A DNA stretch of 59,064 nucleotides from Clostridia bacterium. Its GTDB lineage: Bacteria > Bacillota > Clostridia > Christensenellales > Borkfalkiaceae. The notes beneath the pieces were generated by a model. That model did no database searches and was not told the DNA's origin. It saw only the letters and a program-made list of their open reading frames with translations. The translations under genes were made by a program, and so were the position numbers. The stretch is taken from the NCBI GenBank assembly GCA_029059705.1, contig JAIDVM010000028.1, forward strand, positions 1-59,064, given 5' to 3'. Shown piece by piece: positions 7,197 to 17,124 of the stretch; positions within the stretch are counted from its first letter, which is position 1; each line of letters opens with the position of its first letter.

Positions 7197-7223
7197 GACA
7201 TATCTTCGGCAATTTGCTACTAT
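7195..7223 (+). promoter_or_regulatory. promoter with no room for a leader
   Basis: TTGACA (7195-7200), 17-bp spacer, TACTAT (7218-7223). The expected start point, about 7 bp later, coincides with the ATG at 7230, and no SD is visible before that ATG. Confidence 0.6.
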
Positions 7224-7229
7224 AAATTT

Positions 7230-8048
7230 ATGTTAAACGAAAAAGTTGACCTTTATAAATATTTTAATCTTTCGCGCGGCTCTCTTTCGGGCGGGTATTT
7301 GCAGCTTTATTGCCCCGCCGCTTGCGAAACTCTTAAAAAAAAGGAAAGGGGTTGCCTTCTTGTTATCCCCGGCGGCGGTTACAGCCATATTTCCCCGCGC
7401 GAGGGCGAACCCGTTGCTTTGCGTTTTGTTGCAAACGGATTTTGCGCGGCGGTTTTGACTTACAGCGTAAACGCGCCCTATCCCGCGCCTTTAAACGAGG
7501 CGTGTCTGGCGGTTAAATATTTAAGGCAAAACGCCGAAGCTTTGGGAATTAACCCGCAAAAAATCTGCGCCGTCGGCTTTTCGGCGGGCGGGCACCTTGC
7601 GGGGCTGTTGGCAACGCTTAAAGAGGGGGAAGCGGCTTTTGGTTCCGCAAAAGAATTAAAACCCAACGCGGTAATTTTATCTTACCCCGTCGTGACCATG
7701 GAAAATTCGTTTGCGCATTTGGGCACGCGTGAAATTATTACGGACGGAGGAAGGGTGCGCGCGGAGCTTTCGGTTGACAGGCGCGTAACTTTAGACAGCG
7801 CGCCCGCGTTTATATGGCACACCTTCGAGGACGAAGCCGTTCCGTTTGAAAACTCGGTTTTGCTTGCGTGCGGTTACAACGCTTGCGGCGCGCCATGCGA
7901 GCTGCATTTGTTTGAAAAGGGCAGGCACGGCTTAAGCCTTTGCGATGCGGAAACAAACGATTTTACCGCGGCGGACGCGGCGGCAACTTGTGCGGGCGAA
8001 TGGGTTAAGCTTTCTTTGAATTGGCTTCGCACGCGCGGCATAATGTAA
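7230..8048 (+). CDS. alpha/beta hydrolase, acetyl-esterase (BD-FAE/xylan esterase) type
   Basis: 272 residues. The oxyanion-hole motif LVIPGGGYSHIS is at about 45-56; the nucleophile elbow GFSAGGHLAG and the C-terminal GRHGLSL supply Ser and His of the triad, and an Asp/Glu in HTFEDEAVPF is the probable acid. No signal peptide, so cytosolic. Family members deacetylate sugars or hydrolyse small esters; the natural substrate cannot be read from the sequence. Followed by the LOG gene after a 57-bp gap with its own TATAAT-like box. Confidence 0.88.
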   Translation: MLNEKVDLYKYFNLSRGSLSGGYLQLYCPAACETLKKKERGCLLVIPGGGYSHISPREGEPVALRFVANGFCAAVLTYSVNAPYPAPLNEACLAVKYLRQNAEALGINPQKICAVGFSAGGHLAGLLATLKEGEAAFGSAKELKPNAVILSYPVVTMENSFAHLGTREIITDGGRVRAELSVDRRVTLDSAPAFIWHTFEDEAVPFENSVLLACGYNACGAPCELHLFEKGRHGLSLCDAETNDFTAADAAATCAGEWVKLSLNWLRTRGIM

Positions 8049-8105
8049 CGATTTTTTGAAAATTGTATATAATATTAAGGTGCAATTAATTAAGAGGCTT
8101 AAAAA

Positions 8106-8690
8106 ATGAAAATTTGCGTATTCGGCGCGGCAAGCGCGCACATTGACGATATTTATATAAAAACGGTTGAAAAACTTGGCGAGGAAATGGCAAAACGCGG
8201 GCACTCGCTGGTGTTCGGCGCGGGCGCAACCGGGCTTATGGGCGCGGCGGCGCGCGGAGTTAAAAAGGGCGGCGGGTTTATTCACGGCGTAATTCCGCAC
8301 TTTTTCCGCGAAGAGGGCGTTGAACTCATTTATGAGGATTGCGACAAAATCACCTACACCGACAATATGGCGGAGCGCAAAAAGACCATGGAGGACGACG
8401 CCGACGCCTTTATTATCACCCCCGGCGGAGTGGGCACGTTTGAAGAGTTTTTCGAGGTTTTAACTTTAAAGCAGCTTGGCAGACACGACAAGCCCATAGC
8501 GATACTCAACATCGAAAATTATTACGACGATTTGGAAAAGTTTATGAACACGGTTACCGAGCGCAAGTTCATCACCTTTAAGTGCTGGGAAATGTACAGT
8601 TACTTTAACACCGTTGAAGAAACTTTAAACTATCTCGAAAGTTATAAGCCGCAGGGCACCCCTTGGCAAAAGCTGAAAATCGGCGACTGA
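8106..8690 (+). CDS. LOG family (TIGR00730) nucleoside monophosphate phosphoribohydrolase-like protein
   Basis: 194 residues. Has the family signature PGGVGTFEEFFEVLTLKQLG and the N-terminal Rossmann-type start ICVFGAASAH, with VFGAGATGLMG after it. Characterised relatives cleave nucleoside 5'-monophosphates to free base and ribose-5-phosphate. SD AAGAGG lies 7 bp before the ATG. The next gene (phosphatase) follows after 32 bp, so the two are likely cotranscribed. Confidence 0.92.
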   Translation: MKICVFGAASAHIDDIYIKTVEKLGEEMAKRGHSLVFGAGATGLMGAAARGVKKGGGFIHGVIPHFFREEGVELIYEDCDKITYTDNMAERKKTMEDDADAFIITPGGVGTFEEFFEVLTLKQLGRHDKPIAILNIENYYDDLEKFMNTVTERKFITFKCWEMYSYFNTVEETLNYLESYKPQGTPWQKLKIGD

Positions 8691-8722
8691 GCGGTTAATT
8701 AAAAATTTACGAAGGGTAAAAA

Positions 8723-9184
8723 ATGATAAGCGTAATTTTCGTTTGCCTCGGCAATATATGCCGTTCACCGATGGCGGAACTCATTTTTAAAAATATGGTT
8801 AAAGAGCGGGGGCTTGAGGGGAGCTTTTTAATTTCCTCGTTCGGCACTTCGGACTGCGAGGAGGGCAACCGCATCTATCCGCCCGCAAAGCGCATGCTTG
8901 AAAGCCGTAACGTAAAAGGCGACCATGTTGCAAAACAGCTTTCGTTAAAGGACGTAATCAACGCCGATTACGTGCTTGTTATGGACAGCGGAAATTTGTT
9001 CGACGTGCTGCGTTTGACGGGCGGAAAATTCGGCGAAAAGGTGTTAAAGCTGTGTTCGTTCACTGCAAACCCGCGCGACGTTGCCGACCCGTGGTACACC
9101 CGCGATTTTAACCGCGCTTACGAAGATATTTTCGACGGCTGCAACTGCTTTTTAAATTATTTAACCGAAACCCGCCGCGTTTAA
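8723..9184 (+). CDS. low-molecular-weight protein-tyrosine phosphatase
   Basis: 153 residues, the full family length. The P-loop VCLGNICRSPMAE at residues 7-19 carries the C-x5-R-S active site and VADPWYTRDF holds the general-acid Asp. Could act on phosphotyrosine proteins or, in some bacteria, on arginine phosphate; no partner tyrosine kinase is in the window. Confidence 0.95.
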   Translation: MISVIFVCLGNICRSPMAELIFKNMVKERGLEGSFLISSFGTSDCEEGNRIYPPAKRMLESRNVKGDHVAKQLSLKDVINADYVLVMDSGNLFDVLRLTGGKFGEKVLKLCSFTANPRDVADPWYTRDFNRAYEDIFDGCNCFLNYLTETRRV

Positions 9185-9237
9185 TCTGAAAAACAAAAAG
9201 CGGAATTAAATATAAAGCGCACGTTTAAGCAATCAAA

Positions 9238-9269
9238 AAGCCCTCCCGTAGCGGGAGGGCTTAATTTTT
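9238..9269. terminator. bidirectional terminator
   Basis: AAGCCCTCCCG / CGGGAGGGCTT (9238-9248, 9252-9262) with loop TAG and T- and A-rich flanks, between the convergent phosphatase and monooxygenase genes. Confidence 0.85.
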
Positions 9270-9296
9270 CAGTAAGTTAAATTGAAATTTTAAACA

Positions 9297-9587
9297 TCAC
9301 AGCTTTGTAAATTTTTCAACCTTCATTAACAGTTGATACTTTTTACGAAGCTCTGCTATTTCTTTCATCATTTCCGTTTTATGGTGGAAGTCAAGCGCCT
9401 CTTGGCTTTTCCAGCAGTCAATAAGCAGCACTGTTTCGCAATCGTCTATCGGGAAAAAGTATTCATACCTTTCATTCCCTTCTTCTGCCTTAATCTTATC
9501 TACAATTCCTTTTGAAATCATTTCTTCTACAAACTTCCTCGCACTACCGTTATGTCCCTTGTAGTAAATATTGACGACAACACTCAT
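9297..9587 (-). CDS. antibiotic biosynthesis monooxygenase (ABM) family protein
   Basis: 96 residues from the ATG at 9587, which has GGAG six bases upstream; an in-frame start at 9650 would run back through the promoter region. Single ABM ferredoxin-like fold: VVVNIYYKG, ERYEYFFPIDD, VLLIDCWKSQEALDFHHKTEMM. Relatives are cofactor-free quinol monooxygenases, or LsrG-like isomerases acting on phosphorylated AI-2. The latter is worth noting since luxS is in this window, but it is 6.7 kb away and the link is speculative. Confidence 0.8.
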   Translation of the reverse strand: MSVVVNIYYKGHNGSARKFVEEMISKGIVDKIKAEEGNERYEYFFPIDDCETVLLIDCWKSQEALDFHHKTEMMKEIAELRKKYQLLMKVEKFTKL

Positions 9588-9740
9588 TTTTAACTCCGCT
9601 AAATTACTGTTTATCGTAATTATATTATAACAAAACATAGAAAAAAGCAAGAACGGTTTTATGTCGTGCTTGCTTTTTTCATGTAAAGTTTCCCGAAAAT
9701 CGGGGTTTAATTGATTTTTAAAGCGCTTTTATTTTTTGAT

Positions 9741-10628
9741 TTAACCGCGTCTGTCTTTGCCGAGGAAGAAGAGGGCTATCGTGCCGGGGCCGACGTGCGC
9801 ACCCGTGCATAAATCGTAATATTCGATAATTACGTCCTTTGCGCCGAGGGCTTTAACCTGTTCGGCAAGCCAAAGCGCGTCTTCCCTGCAGTCCGCGTGC
9901 GTTATGGCAATCGTCTGTTCGGCGGGGTTTTCAACGCGCTGTTTAAACGCTTCCAAAATATACATAAGCGATTTTTTTCTGCCGCGTTCCTTTGCGCACA
10001 CGGTCAGCTTTGCGGGCGCGGTGCCGTTAGCCCACATTATGGGCTTGATGTTGAGTAGCGTTCCCGCCAGCGCGATAATGGTGGAAACCCTGCCGCTCCT
10101 TTTAAGGTATTTAAGGTCGGCAACGGTTACAAAGCTGTTTACTTTATAAACGGTTTCCTCCCAATATTTAAGGCAATTTTCAAGGCTTTCGCCCGCCGCC
10201 TTCATTTCGGCGAATTTAATAACCTGCAAGCCCTCGCCCATGCTGGCGTTGGCGCTGTCTAAAACGTGCAGCTTGCAGCCCTTGTATTTTTCTTCCAAAA
10301 CGGCTTTCGCCTTGGTTGCCTGATTAAAGGTGCCGCTCATGTCCGCGGTGATTGTAAAAATAACCGCGTCTTTTCCGTCCTTCATGGCGGGCTCAACCGC
10401 TTCAATTATGCGCGCTTCGTTTACGAGAGTGGTTTTTATGTCCGCGCCTTCGTTAAGCTTGTTGTAAAAAGCTTTTGCGGTTTCTTCAAAATTTTCGTCG
10501 TTTGTAAAGCAGGGATAATCCACGCCTTCAAGATTATAAAGAAAGGGTATAATCTTTATATCGTACTTTTTAACGAATTCAAAGGGAACGTTTGCGGCGG
10601 AATCCGCAAAAATAACAAAGTCCTTCAT
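9741..10628 (-). CDS. DegV family fatty-acid-binding protein (FakB-like)
   Basis: 295 residues. DegV start FVIFADSAANVPFEF, the TADMSGTFNQA loop carrying the fatty-acid carboxylate-binding Thr/Ser region, and a C-terminal half with SFVTVADLKYLKRSGRVS. DegV/FakB proteins hold fatty acids for phosphorylation by FakA; no fakA is seen here. Monocistronic. Confidence 0.92.
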   Translation of the reverse strand: MKDFVIFADSAANVPFEFVKKYDIKIIPFLYNLEGVDYPCFTNDENFEETAKAFYNKLNEGADIKTTLVNEARIIEAVEPAMKDGKDAVIFTITADMSGTFNQATKAKAVLEEKYKGCKLHVLDSANASMGEGLQVIKFAEMKAAGESLENCLKYWEETVYKVNSFVTVADLKYLKRSGRVSTIIALAGTLLNIKPIMWANGTAPAKLTVCAKERGRKKSLMYILEAFKQRVENPAEQTIAITHADCREDALWLAEQVKALGAKDVIIEYYDLCTGAHVGPGTIALFFLGKDRRG

Positions 10629-10772
10629 TCAAAACTCCATTGATATAAAAATAACTATTTACACTTTATTATATATATTACCAAAATTGCAAACAATTTA
10701 ACAATAAATTTCTCTACACCTCAAAAAAAGGACTATACTGTTTAATTTTTCAATTCTACCGCTCAAATTTCA

Positions 10773-10793
10773 CACTCTACTCACAGTAGAGTG
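10773..10793. promoter_or_regulatory. perfect palindrome upstream of the HTH-membrane gene (putative operator)
   Basis: CACTCTACT-CAC-AGTAGAGTG, 9-bp perfect arms, 11 bp before the -35 box. A plausible binding site for the HTH protein itself. Confidence 0.55.
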
Positions 10794-10804
10794 GCGTATT
10801 TTAG

Positions 10805-10833
10805 TTGTTTTTTCGGGCAAAACGTGCTATAAT
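10805..10833 (+). promoter_or_regulatory. promoter of the HTH-membrane gene
   Basis: TTGTTT (10805-10810), 17-bp spacer, TATAAT (10828-10833). The ATG at 10841 is only 7 bp beyond the -10 box, so the transcript would be leaderless. Confidence 0.7.
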
Positions 10834-10840
10834 TCGGGCT

Positions 10841-11464
10841 ATGAAAGACATAAAAGACACAATTGCAAAAAATCTGACGGAGCTTAGAACGCGCGCGGGC
10901 TTTACGCAGTTGCAGCTTGCCGAAAAGCTGAATTATTCCGACAAAGCCGTTTCGAAGTGGGAGAGGGGCGAAGCCGTTCCCGATTTACGCGTTTTGATAA
11001 AGCTTTCCGAAATTTACGGCGTAACCGTTGACGATATCGTAAAGGGCGAAGCTCTTCCGCGCAAAAAGCCGAGCATGAGCTTAAAGGTAAGAAGGCTTTT
11101 AATCGTCGCGCTTTCGGTTGTGTTCGTCTGGTTTGTGGCAACGGGGCTGTTTATAACCTTTTATTTCATACCCAAAACAGCCGATTACGCCTACCTTGTG
11201 TTTATTGTTGCGGTGTTGCCCACGGCGATAGTCTTAACCGTTTTTTCCGCGCTGTGGGGCAACCGTATAACCACGGCGGTAGCATGTTCGGCAATAGGGT
11301 GGAGCTGCGCGTTGATTATTTATATTTCGGTAATCGTGTTCGCACCCTATTTTACGCAGATTTATCTTGTGTGGGTTGCCGCCGCCGTGTTCGAAATTTT
11401 GGTTATTTTGTGGTTTTTATACCGCAGTTTTTTAAAGAAAAAGAATAAAGAAAAAGAAAGATAA
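10841..11464 (+). CDS. XRE-type HTH protein with C-terminal membrane domain
   Basis: 207 residues. Residues about 6-60 are a Cro/CI-type HTH (LTELRTRAGFTQLQLAEKL, then DKAVSKWERGEAVPDL), followed by a linker and four hydrophobic segments at about 82-200 ending in a basic tail, KKKNKEKER. A membrane-tethered regulator; signal and targets unknown. The ATG was chosen for the HTH start; there is no SD, matching the leaderless promoter. gltX follows closely. Confidence 0.85.
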   Translation: MKDIKDTIAKNLTELRTRAGFTQLQLAEKLNYSDKAVSKWERGEAVPDLRVLIKLSEIYGVTVDDIVKGEALPRKKPSMSLKVRRLLIVALSVVFVWFVATGLFITFYFIPKTADYAYLVFIVAVLPTAIVLTVFSALWGNRITTAVACSAIGWSCALIIYISVIVFAPYFTQIYLVWVAAAVFEILVILWFLYRSFLKKKNKEKER

Positions 11465-11480
11465 GTAAGAGGATATGAAA

Positions 11481-13124
11481 ATGGATTTGAAAAAACTTGC
11501 CAAAGCTTTAATTCCCGACGACGACTTGTTAAAGCCCGAGGAATATGAAGATATATTCCCTTTGCGCGGGGTTGAAAAGGGCGCTGAAGTAACCCGCCTT
11601 GCACCCTCGCCCACGGGCTTTATACACCTCGGCAATCTTTATTCGGCGCTTGCCGACGAAAGATGCGCGCACACCACGGGCGGCGTGTTTTATTTGAGAA
11701 TAGAGGACACCGACGAAAAGCGCAAGGTTGAGGGCGCGGTGGAAAGCGTTATCCGTTCGTTAAACTATTTCGGGATAAAGTTTGACGAGGGCGCGGAAAT
11801 TGAAAGCCCCTTAAACAAATACGGTCCCTATTACCAGCGGCAGCGCGCAAAAATTTACCGCGCGTTTGTAAAAAAGCTTTTGGAAGAAGGGCTTGCGTAC
11901 CCTTGCTTTTGCACAGCGGAAGAGCTTGACGAAGTCCGTGCAAAGCAGACCGAAAACAAGCAAACCACGGGATATTACGGGGCTTACGCCAAGTGCCGCA
12001 ACCTCTCCGAAGAGGAAATTTATAAAAAACTGAACGCGGGTTTGCCTTTTGTAATCCGTTTAAAGTCGCAGGGCAGCATAGAAAACAAGTTCACCTTCCG
12101 CGACGCGATAAAGGGCGACATAACCGTAACCGAAAACGACCAGGACGTGGTTATTTTAAAGTCGGACGGCATACCCACCTATCACTTTGCGCACGCGATT
12201 GACGACCACTTTATGCGCACCACGCTTGTAATACGCGGCGAAGAGTGGCTTTCGAGCCTTCCCGTGCATTTGGAGCTTCATAAGGTGCTCGGCTTTAAGC
12301 CGCCCAGATACGCGCACACCTCGTCGTTAATGAAGATGGACGGCGGCACTAAGCGCAAGCTTTCAAAGCGCAAAGACCCCGAACTATCCCTCGATTATTA
12401 CCGAAAAGCGGGCTACGAGCCTACCGCGGTGGTTAAGTATCTGATGACCGTTTTGAATTCCAACTTCGAGGAATGGAGCCTTAAAAATCCCGACGCGGAT
12501 TACAGGGAATTTAAGTTTAAAATAGACAAAATGGGCAAGAGCGGCGCGCTGTTCGATTTGGAAAAGCTTTGCGACGTTTCAAAAACGGAAATTTCCAAAC
12601 TTTCCGCCGAAGAGTGCTACGAATTTTTAAACGGCTGGGTGCGGGAGTTCGGCACGGAAAGCGACAGGGCGCATTTTAAAGACAAAGATTATATAATAAA
12701 AATACTCAATCTCATCATGGGTATAGGCGGCAAAAAGCGCAGAAAGGACATTGAGCGCGCCGAGCAGGGCGTAAGGCTTATCGATTATTTCTTTGACGAT
12801 ACTTTTGCGCCCGAATACGAATACCGCTTCGATAAAGCGACGGTAAACACCGTTTTAGAGGCGTTTGCAAAGGTTTACGACCCCGCCGACGACAATCAGG
12901 CGTGGTTTGCAAAGTTGAAGGGAGTGGCGCCGCTCGTCGGCTTTGCCGCCGAAACGAGCGAATATAAAGCTAATCCCGAAAAGTTTAAGGGCAACGTTTC
13001 GGACGCGGCGGAAATTTTGCGCATTGCCGTAACGGGCAGCCCCAACTCGCCCGATTTGTGCACCATTATGGGTATACTCGGCAAAGAGCGCTCGCTTAAG
13101 CGCTTGCTTTCCGCAAAACTATGA
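11481..13124 (+). CDS. gltX: glutamate-tRNA ligase
   Basis: 547 residues (549 from the ATG at 11475). AGAGG spaces better to the second ATG at 11481. Class I aaRS: the HIGH-type motif is TRLAPSPTGFIHLGN and the KMSKS-type motif is KRKLSKRKDPE; an N-terminal extension of about 30 residues precedes the Rossmann fold and a helical anticodon-binding half ends the protein. Charges tRNA-Glu; the tRNA-Glu(CTC) at 54.6 kb is a substrate. Whether it also charges tRNA-Gln cannot be decided here. Overlaps the next gene by 4 bp (ATGA). Confidence 0.96.
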   Translation: MDLKKLAKALIPDDDLLKPEEYEDIFPLRGVEKGAEVTRLAPSPTGFIHLGNLYSALADERCAHTTGGVFYLRIEDTDEKRKVEGAVESVIRSLNYFGIKFDEGAEIESPLNKYGPYYQRQRAKIYRAFVKKLLEEGLAYPCFCTAEELDEVRAKQTENKQTTGYYGAYAKCRNLSEEEIYKKLNAGLPFVIRLKSQGSIENKFTFRDAIKGDITVTENDQDVVILKSDGIPTYHFAHAIDDHFMRTTLVIRGEEWLSSLPVHLELHKVLGFKPPRYAHTSSLMKMDGGTKRKLSKRKDPELSLDYYRKAGYEPTAVVKYLMTVLNSNFEEWSLKNPDADYREFKFKIDKMGKSGALFDLEKLCDVSKTEISKLSAEECYEFLNGWVREFGTESDRAHFKDKDYIIKILNLIMGIGGKKRRKDIERAEQGVRLIDYFFDDTFAPEYEYRFDKATVNTVLEAFAKVYDPADDNQAWFAKLKGVAPLVGFAAETSEYKANPEKFKGNVSDAAEILRIAVTGSPNSPDLCTIMGILGKERSLKRLLSAKL

Positions 13125-13918
13125 ACTTTATAGAATTTTTTCTTGTTGCCGCATTTCTGTTTTTCGTCGGCAGCATGCTCGGCTGGTGCACGGAGGTTAT
13201 ATTCCGACGCCTGTTCACGGCTAAAAAATGGATAAACCCCGGCTTTTTGACGGGCCCATATCTGCCCCTTTACGGCTTTGGGCTTGTAGGGCTTTTCGGA
13301 ATTTCACAAATTCCCGTAAACACCGGCAGCGCGGCGTGGGACAAGGTTATTTTAATTTTAATCATGGGCGTTGCAATGACGCTCATAGAATACATAGCGG
13401 GGCTGATTTTCATAAAGGGCATGAAGATTAAGCTGTGGGATTATTCCAACCGCCGGGGCAACGTTCAGGGTATAATATGCCCGCTTTTCTCCTTTTTCTG
13501 GCTGGTTGTTTCGGTGGTTTTCGAGCTGGTTATCACCCCTTACGTAATGGAATGGGTAATCTGGTTCGTCAACCACATAGCTTTCGCCTTTGTAGTGGGG
13601 ATTTTCTTCGGCGTGTTCTTCGTGGATTTGGGGCATGCGATTAATTTAACCGCAAAAATCCGCGCGTTTGCAAAAAAACACAACGTGGTTGTGCCCATTG
13701 AAAAATTAAAGCTGAGCATAAAGGAAAAGCTTGAAAAGATAGAAAAGAAAAAATCGAGCTTCGTCTTTCCGTTTAAAAGCGGCGGCACGATAACCGAAGC
13801 TTTGGAGCACTTTACAAAAACAAATAAACCGTTTGCGGCAACCGAGGTTGACAAAACAACCGAAATAACCGAGGAAGCGGCGGTTTCGAATTCCGAAGAG
13901 GAAGCAAATAAGGACTGA
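13121..13918 (+). CDS. membrane protein of the putative ABC transporter permease family PF06541 (CmpB-like)
   Basis: 265 residues, about five or six hydrophobic segments within residues 1-175 (start FIEFFLVAAFLFFVGSMLGW; family words GFLTGPYLPLYGFG and DYSNRRGNVQGIICP), then a cytosolic lysine- and glutamate-rich tail (about 180-265). Function of the family is not established. Translationally coupled to gltX; the MacB-like exporter gene follows after 25 bp, which may or may not be functional coupling. Confidence 0.82.
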   Translation: MNFIEFFLVAAFLFFVGSMLGWCTEVIFRRLFTAKKWINPGFLTGPYLPLYGFGLVGLFGISQIPVNTGSAAWDKVILILIMGVAMTLIEYIAGLIFIKGMKIKLWDYSNRRGNVQGIICPLFSFFWLVVSVVFELVITPYVMEWVIWFVNHIAFAFVVGIFFGVFFVDLGHAINLTAKIRAFAKKHNVVVPIEKLKLSIKEKLEKIEKKKSSFVFPFKSGGTITEALEHFTKTNKPFAATEVDKTTEITEEAAVSNSEEEANKD

Positions 13919-13943
13919 ATTTTATTTTTAAAAGGCAACAAAA

Positions 13944-16802
13944 ATGTTACAGTTAAAGGATATAACAAAATCCTACCCCGTGGCGGGCGGCGAGGTTTCG
14001 GCGCTTAAAGGAATAAGCATAAACTTCCGCAAAAACGAGTTCGTTTCAATCCTCGGCGCGTCGGGCTGCGGCAAAACCACGCTTTTGAACATAATTGGCG
14101 GGTTGGATAAATATACCTCGGGCGATTTGGTAATCGCGGGTAAGTCCACAAAAGAATATAATGACAGGGACTGGGACACCTACCGCAACCATTCGATAGG
14201 CTTCATCTTTCAAAGCTATCACTTAATTCCGCACCAAACCATTTTGCAGAACGTTGAGCTTGCGCTGACAATTTCGGGCGTAAGCAAGGCGGAGCGCCGA
14301 CAAAGGGCGGTTGAAGCCTTAAAAAAAGTGGGGCTTGACGAAAAGCTTAACGTGCGCCCCAACCAGCTTTCGGGCGGGCAGGCGCAGCGCGTGGCAATTG
14401 CAAGAGCTTTGATAAACGACCCCGAAATCGTCCTTGCGGACGAACCGACGGGCGCGCTCGACAGCAAAACGAGCGTGCAGATAATGGAGCTGTTAAAAGA
14501 AATTTCGCGCGACCGCCTTGTAATAATGGTAACGCATAACCCCGAGCTTGCCGAAAAATATTCAACGCGCATAATAAGGCTTTTGGACGGTTTGGTAACC
14601 GACGACACCATGCCTTACGACGGCGAAGAGCCGACAAACGAAAAGGCGGACGAACAGCCCGCCGAACGTGCTGATTTCGAGGATATATCGGGGGATACGC
14701 CCGCGCAGCAAGAGGACGAAAGCCCGCAAAACGGCAAAAAGAACAAATCGGCAATGTCGGTGGGAATGGCTTTTTCTCTTTCGCTTAAAAACCTTTTGTC
14801 AAAGGGCAAGCGCACGGCAATGGTTTCGGTTGCGGGCAGCATAGGCATAATAGGCGTTTCAATGGTGCTTGCAATTTCTTCGGGCGTGCGCGGCTTTATC
14901 GCAAGCATGGAAAACGACCTTTTGTCGGGCTATCCGCTCTCCGTCGAGGAAACGGCAATCGATTACGACGCCTTAACAAGCTTTGCCACAACCTCTAACC
15001 AAAAGGCAGACCCGTTCCGCCTTAAAGACAAGGTTTACGTAAACTCGCTTTTGGATACGTTAATAGGTTTTAAGGGTTTAACCGTTACCAACACGATAAC
15101 CGAAGATTACGTAAGCTACGTTAATTCCATGCCGAAGGAATATTACAACGCTTTGACGTACGGTTACGACTTTGACATGTCAAACTATATTTACACCGAC
15201 TTTAAGGTGACCGACGGCGAAATAGACCCCGCCCTCGACACAAGCGGAAATTATTCCGTTGCGGGAATACGCGCAATTTACAGCTCGGTGTTAAAGCAGC
15301 AGCCCCAATACGGACAGTATGCGGGCATGATTTCAACAATAAGCTCCTTTGACGAACTGCCCGACAATTCAAGCTATATTCTATCCCAATACGATATCCT
15401 TGCAACCGCTTCGGGCAAAACGCAAAAACAGCTTTCAAAGGAAGAAATTGCCGAAATTTTCGAAAGCGAAGACAGCATAATAATGGTCGTCAGCAAAAAC
15501 GCCTTTTCGGATTTGAACTTCGGGCAGTACGGCTATATGACGGAGGACGAGTTTTTAAACTTTGCCTATAAGTCCGCGGGCGACGAATACGACCAAAGCA
15601 TAATTGATAAATACAACGGCAAAATAAACCCCGACGGCACCTACGACGAAAATTTTCAGGGCACCGATTTTTCGCTGTTTGTCGGCGAAAACGCAAAAAC
15701 CTTTAGCTGGTACCCCAACGATACGGTATTTACAAAAAATCCCTTGTACGGCACGGTTGACGGCATGCCGCCCTTCATTTACAACCCCTCATCGGCGGAC
15801 TTTAATAAGGAAGAGGGCACAACCTTAAAAGTAAAAGCCATTTTGCAAAAGAAGGAGGGCATTTCCTACGGCTGTATGTCGTCGGGGCTTTATTACACAA
15901 AGGCGCTCTCGCAAAAAACCGTAAAACACGGCGTAACCAGCAAAATCGCGCAGTTTATAAACGGGCTGCCCACCGAGGACGAAGATGGCAACAAAATAGA
16001 GCAGGCGCTCGAAGCGTTGCCTTATACTTATTCGTATACGTACGTTAAGGACGGCGAGTGGAAAAAAGCAAACGCGGCAATGGCAATTGTTTCGCCCGTA
16101 AACATGCAGCAGCTTATGACGGGCGGCGTAAACAAGGCGGACACGTCGGTAAACGTAAAGCTTATTGCGGGCAGCGCAATCCCCACCGCGTTCTATCTTT
16201 ACCCGCTCGATTTCGACAGCAAGGATTTGGTAACCGATTACCTTGACAAATGGAACGCCGCATGCGACAGCGGCGAACCGCTTATATGGACGGACAGCGA
16301 GGGAGTGGAGCACAGCGTCGTTCTCGAAGAGGTCAACAAAATTAAGTATTCCGACAACGTCGGGTTGATTATCACTATGGTCAACACCATGATTGAAATG
16401 ATTACGATAGCCCTCGTTGCGTTCACCGCGCTGTCGCTCATTGTTTCCACGGTAATGGTTGGCATAATAACTTACGTTTCCGTTGTGGAGCGAATAAAGG
16501 AAATAGGCATTTTGCGCGCGGTCGGCGCAAGAAAAAAGGACATAAAGCGGCTGTTCAACGCCGAAACGTTTATAATAGGGCTTGCCGCAGGGCTTGTCGG
16601 CGTGGTGACAACTTATTTGCTGTCGTTTATCATAAATATGATAGTCGGCTCGCTTTACGGCGTTTGGACTATTTGCGCGCTGCCCATATTAACCGCGCTG
16701 ATTATGGTGCTTATTTCGGTGGGCTTAACCTTGATTTCGGGCTTAATCCCCGCGGCTTCCGCCGCAAAGAAAGACCCCGTTGTCGCTTTACGAACGGAGT
16801 AA
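13944..16802 (+). CDS. MacB-like ABC exporter, ATP-binding and FtsX-type permease domains in one chain
   Basis: 952 residues. N-terminal LolD/MacB-class ATPase (1-225): Walker [13 protein letters not shown], signature [15 protein letters not shown], Walker [14 protein letters not shown]. An acidic linker (225-270) follows, then a first TM helix (about 290), a large extracytoplasmic domain (about 310-800) and three C-terminal TM helices with the FtsX pattern ([20 protein letters not shown]). Works by mechanotransmission to export or act on envelope substrates such as peptides or lipids; the substrate is unknown. ATG at 13944 with AAAGGC upstream. Confidence 0.93.
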   Translation: MLQLKDITKSYPVAGGEVSALKGISINFRKNEFVSILGASGCGKTTLLNIIGGLDKYTSGDLVIAGKSTKEYNDRDWDTYRNHSIGFIFQSYHLIPHQTILQNVELALTISGVSKAERRQRAVEALKKVGLDEKLNVRPNQLSGGQAQRVAIARALINDPEIVLADEPTGALDSKTSVQIMELLKEISRDRLVIMVTHNPELAEKYSTRIIRLLDGLVTDDTMPYDGEEPTNEKADEQPAERADFEDISGDTPAQQEDESPQNGKKNKSAMSVGMAFSLSLKNLLSKGKRTAMVSVAGSIGIIGVSMVLAISSGVRGFIASMENDLLSGYPLSVEETAIDYDALTSFATTSNQKADPFRLKDKVYVNSLLDTLIGFKGLTVTNTITEDYVSYVNSMPKEYYNALTYGYDFDMSNYIYTDFKVTDGEIDPALDTSGNYSVAGIRAIYSSVLKQQPQYGQYAGMISTISSFDELPDNSSYILSQYDILATASGKTQKQLSKEEIAEIFESEDSIIMVVSKNAFSDLNFGQYGYMTEDEFLNFAYKSAGDEYDQSIIDKYNGKINPDGTYDENFQGTDFSLFVGENAKTFSWYPNDTVFTKNPLYGTVDGMPPFIYNPSSADFNKEEGTTLKVKAILQKKEGISYGCMSSGLYYTKALSQKTVKHGVTSKIAQFINGLPTEDEDGNKIEQALEALPYTYSYTYVKDGEWKKANAAMAIVSPVNMQQLMTGGVNKADTSVNVKLIAGSAIPTAFYLYPLDFDSKDLVTDYLDKWNAACDSGEPLIWTDSEGVEHSVVLEEVNKIKYSDNVGLIITMVNTMIEMITIALVAFTALSLIVSTVMVGIITYVSVVERIKEIGILRAVGARKKDIKRLFNAETFIIGLAAGLVGVVTTYLLSFIINMIVGSLYGVWTICALPILTALIMVLISVGLTLISGLIPAASAAKKDPVVALRTE

Positions 16803-16822
16803 ATTCAAACAAAATAAATGCG

Positions 16823-16856
16823 CGGCGGCGGAACAAAGTTCCGCCGCCGCTTTTTG
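16823..16856. terminator. terminator between MacB-like gene and HTH repressor gene
   Basis: 13-bp perfect stem GCGGCGGCGGAAC / GTTCCGCCGCCGC, loop AAA, then TTTTT on the plus strand. Confidence 0.9.
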
Positions 16857-16864
16857 CGTGTTTA

Positions 16865-17077
16865 TTAATATTGCGTAATCCCCAAAACGTAATCCGCGCT
16901 CACGTCTAAAAATTTGCACAGTTTGGCAAGCGTGTCAAGCGCCGGAAAAACGTCCGCGCGCATATATTTCGAAACGGTTTGCGCCGAAACGCCTATGTGT
17001 TTTGCTATTTCCTTTTGCGGAATTCCGCAGTTTTTAATTGCGTCGCGCAGCCTTGCCTGAATGTCGGTTAGTTCCAT
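16865..17077 (-). CDS. small XRE family HTH regulator
   Basis: 70 residues, essentially only an HTH (IPQKEIAKHIGVSAQTVSKY) with the tail FLDVSADYVLGITQY typical of SinR/immunity-type repressors. SD AGGTGG lies before the ATG. It is divergent from the unknown gene at 17181, and two 19-bp palindromes fill the shared promoter region, so it very probably represses both itself and that gene. Confidence 0.88.
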   Translation of the reverse strand: MELTDIQARLRDAIKNCGIPQKEIAKHIGVSAQTVSKYMRADVFPALDTLAKLCKFLDVSADYVLGITQY

Positions 17078-17099
17078 TTCCGTCCACCTTTACAAAAAT

Positions 17100-17118
17100 A
17101 ATCGCATATAATACGATT
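17100..17118. promoter_or_regulatory. putative repressor operator O1
   Basis: AATCGCAT-ATA-ATACGATT, 7 of 8 arm positions symmetric. Overlaps the likely -10 region of the leftward HTH gene. Confidence 0.75.
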
Positions 17119-17124
17119 ATTCGC

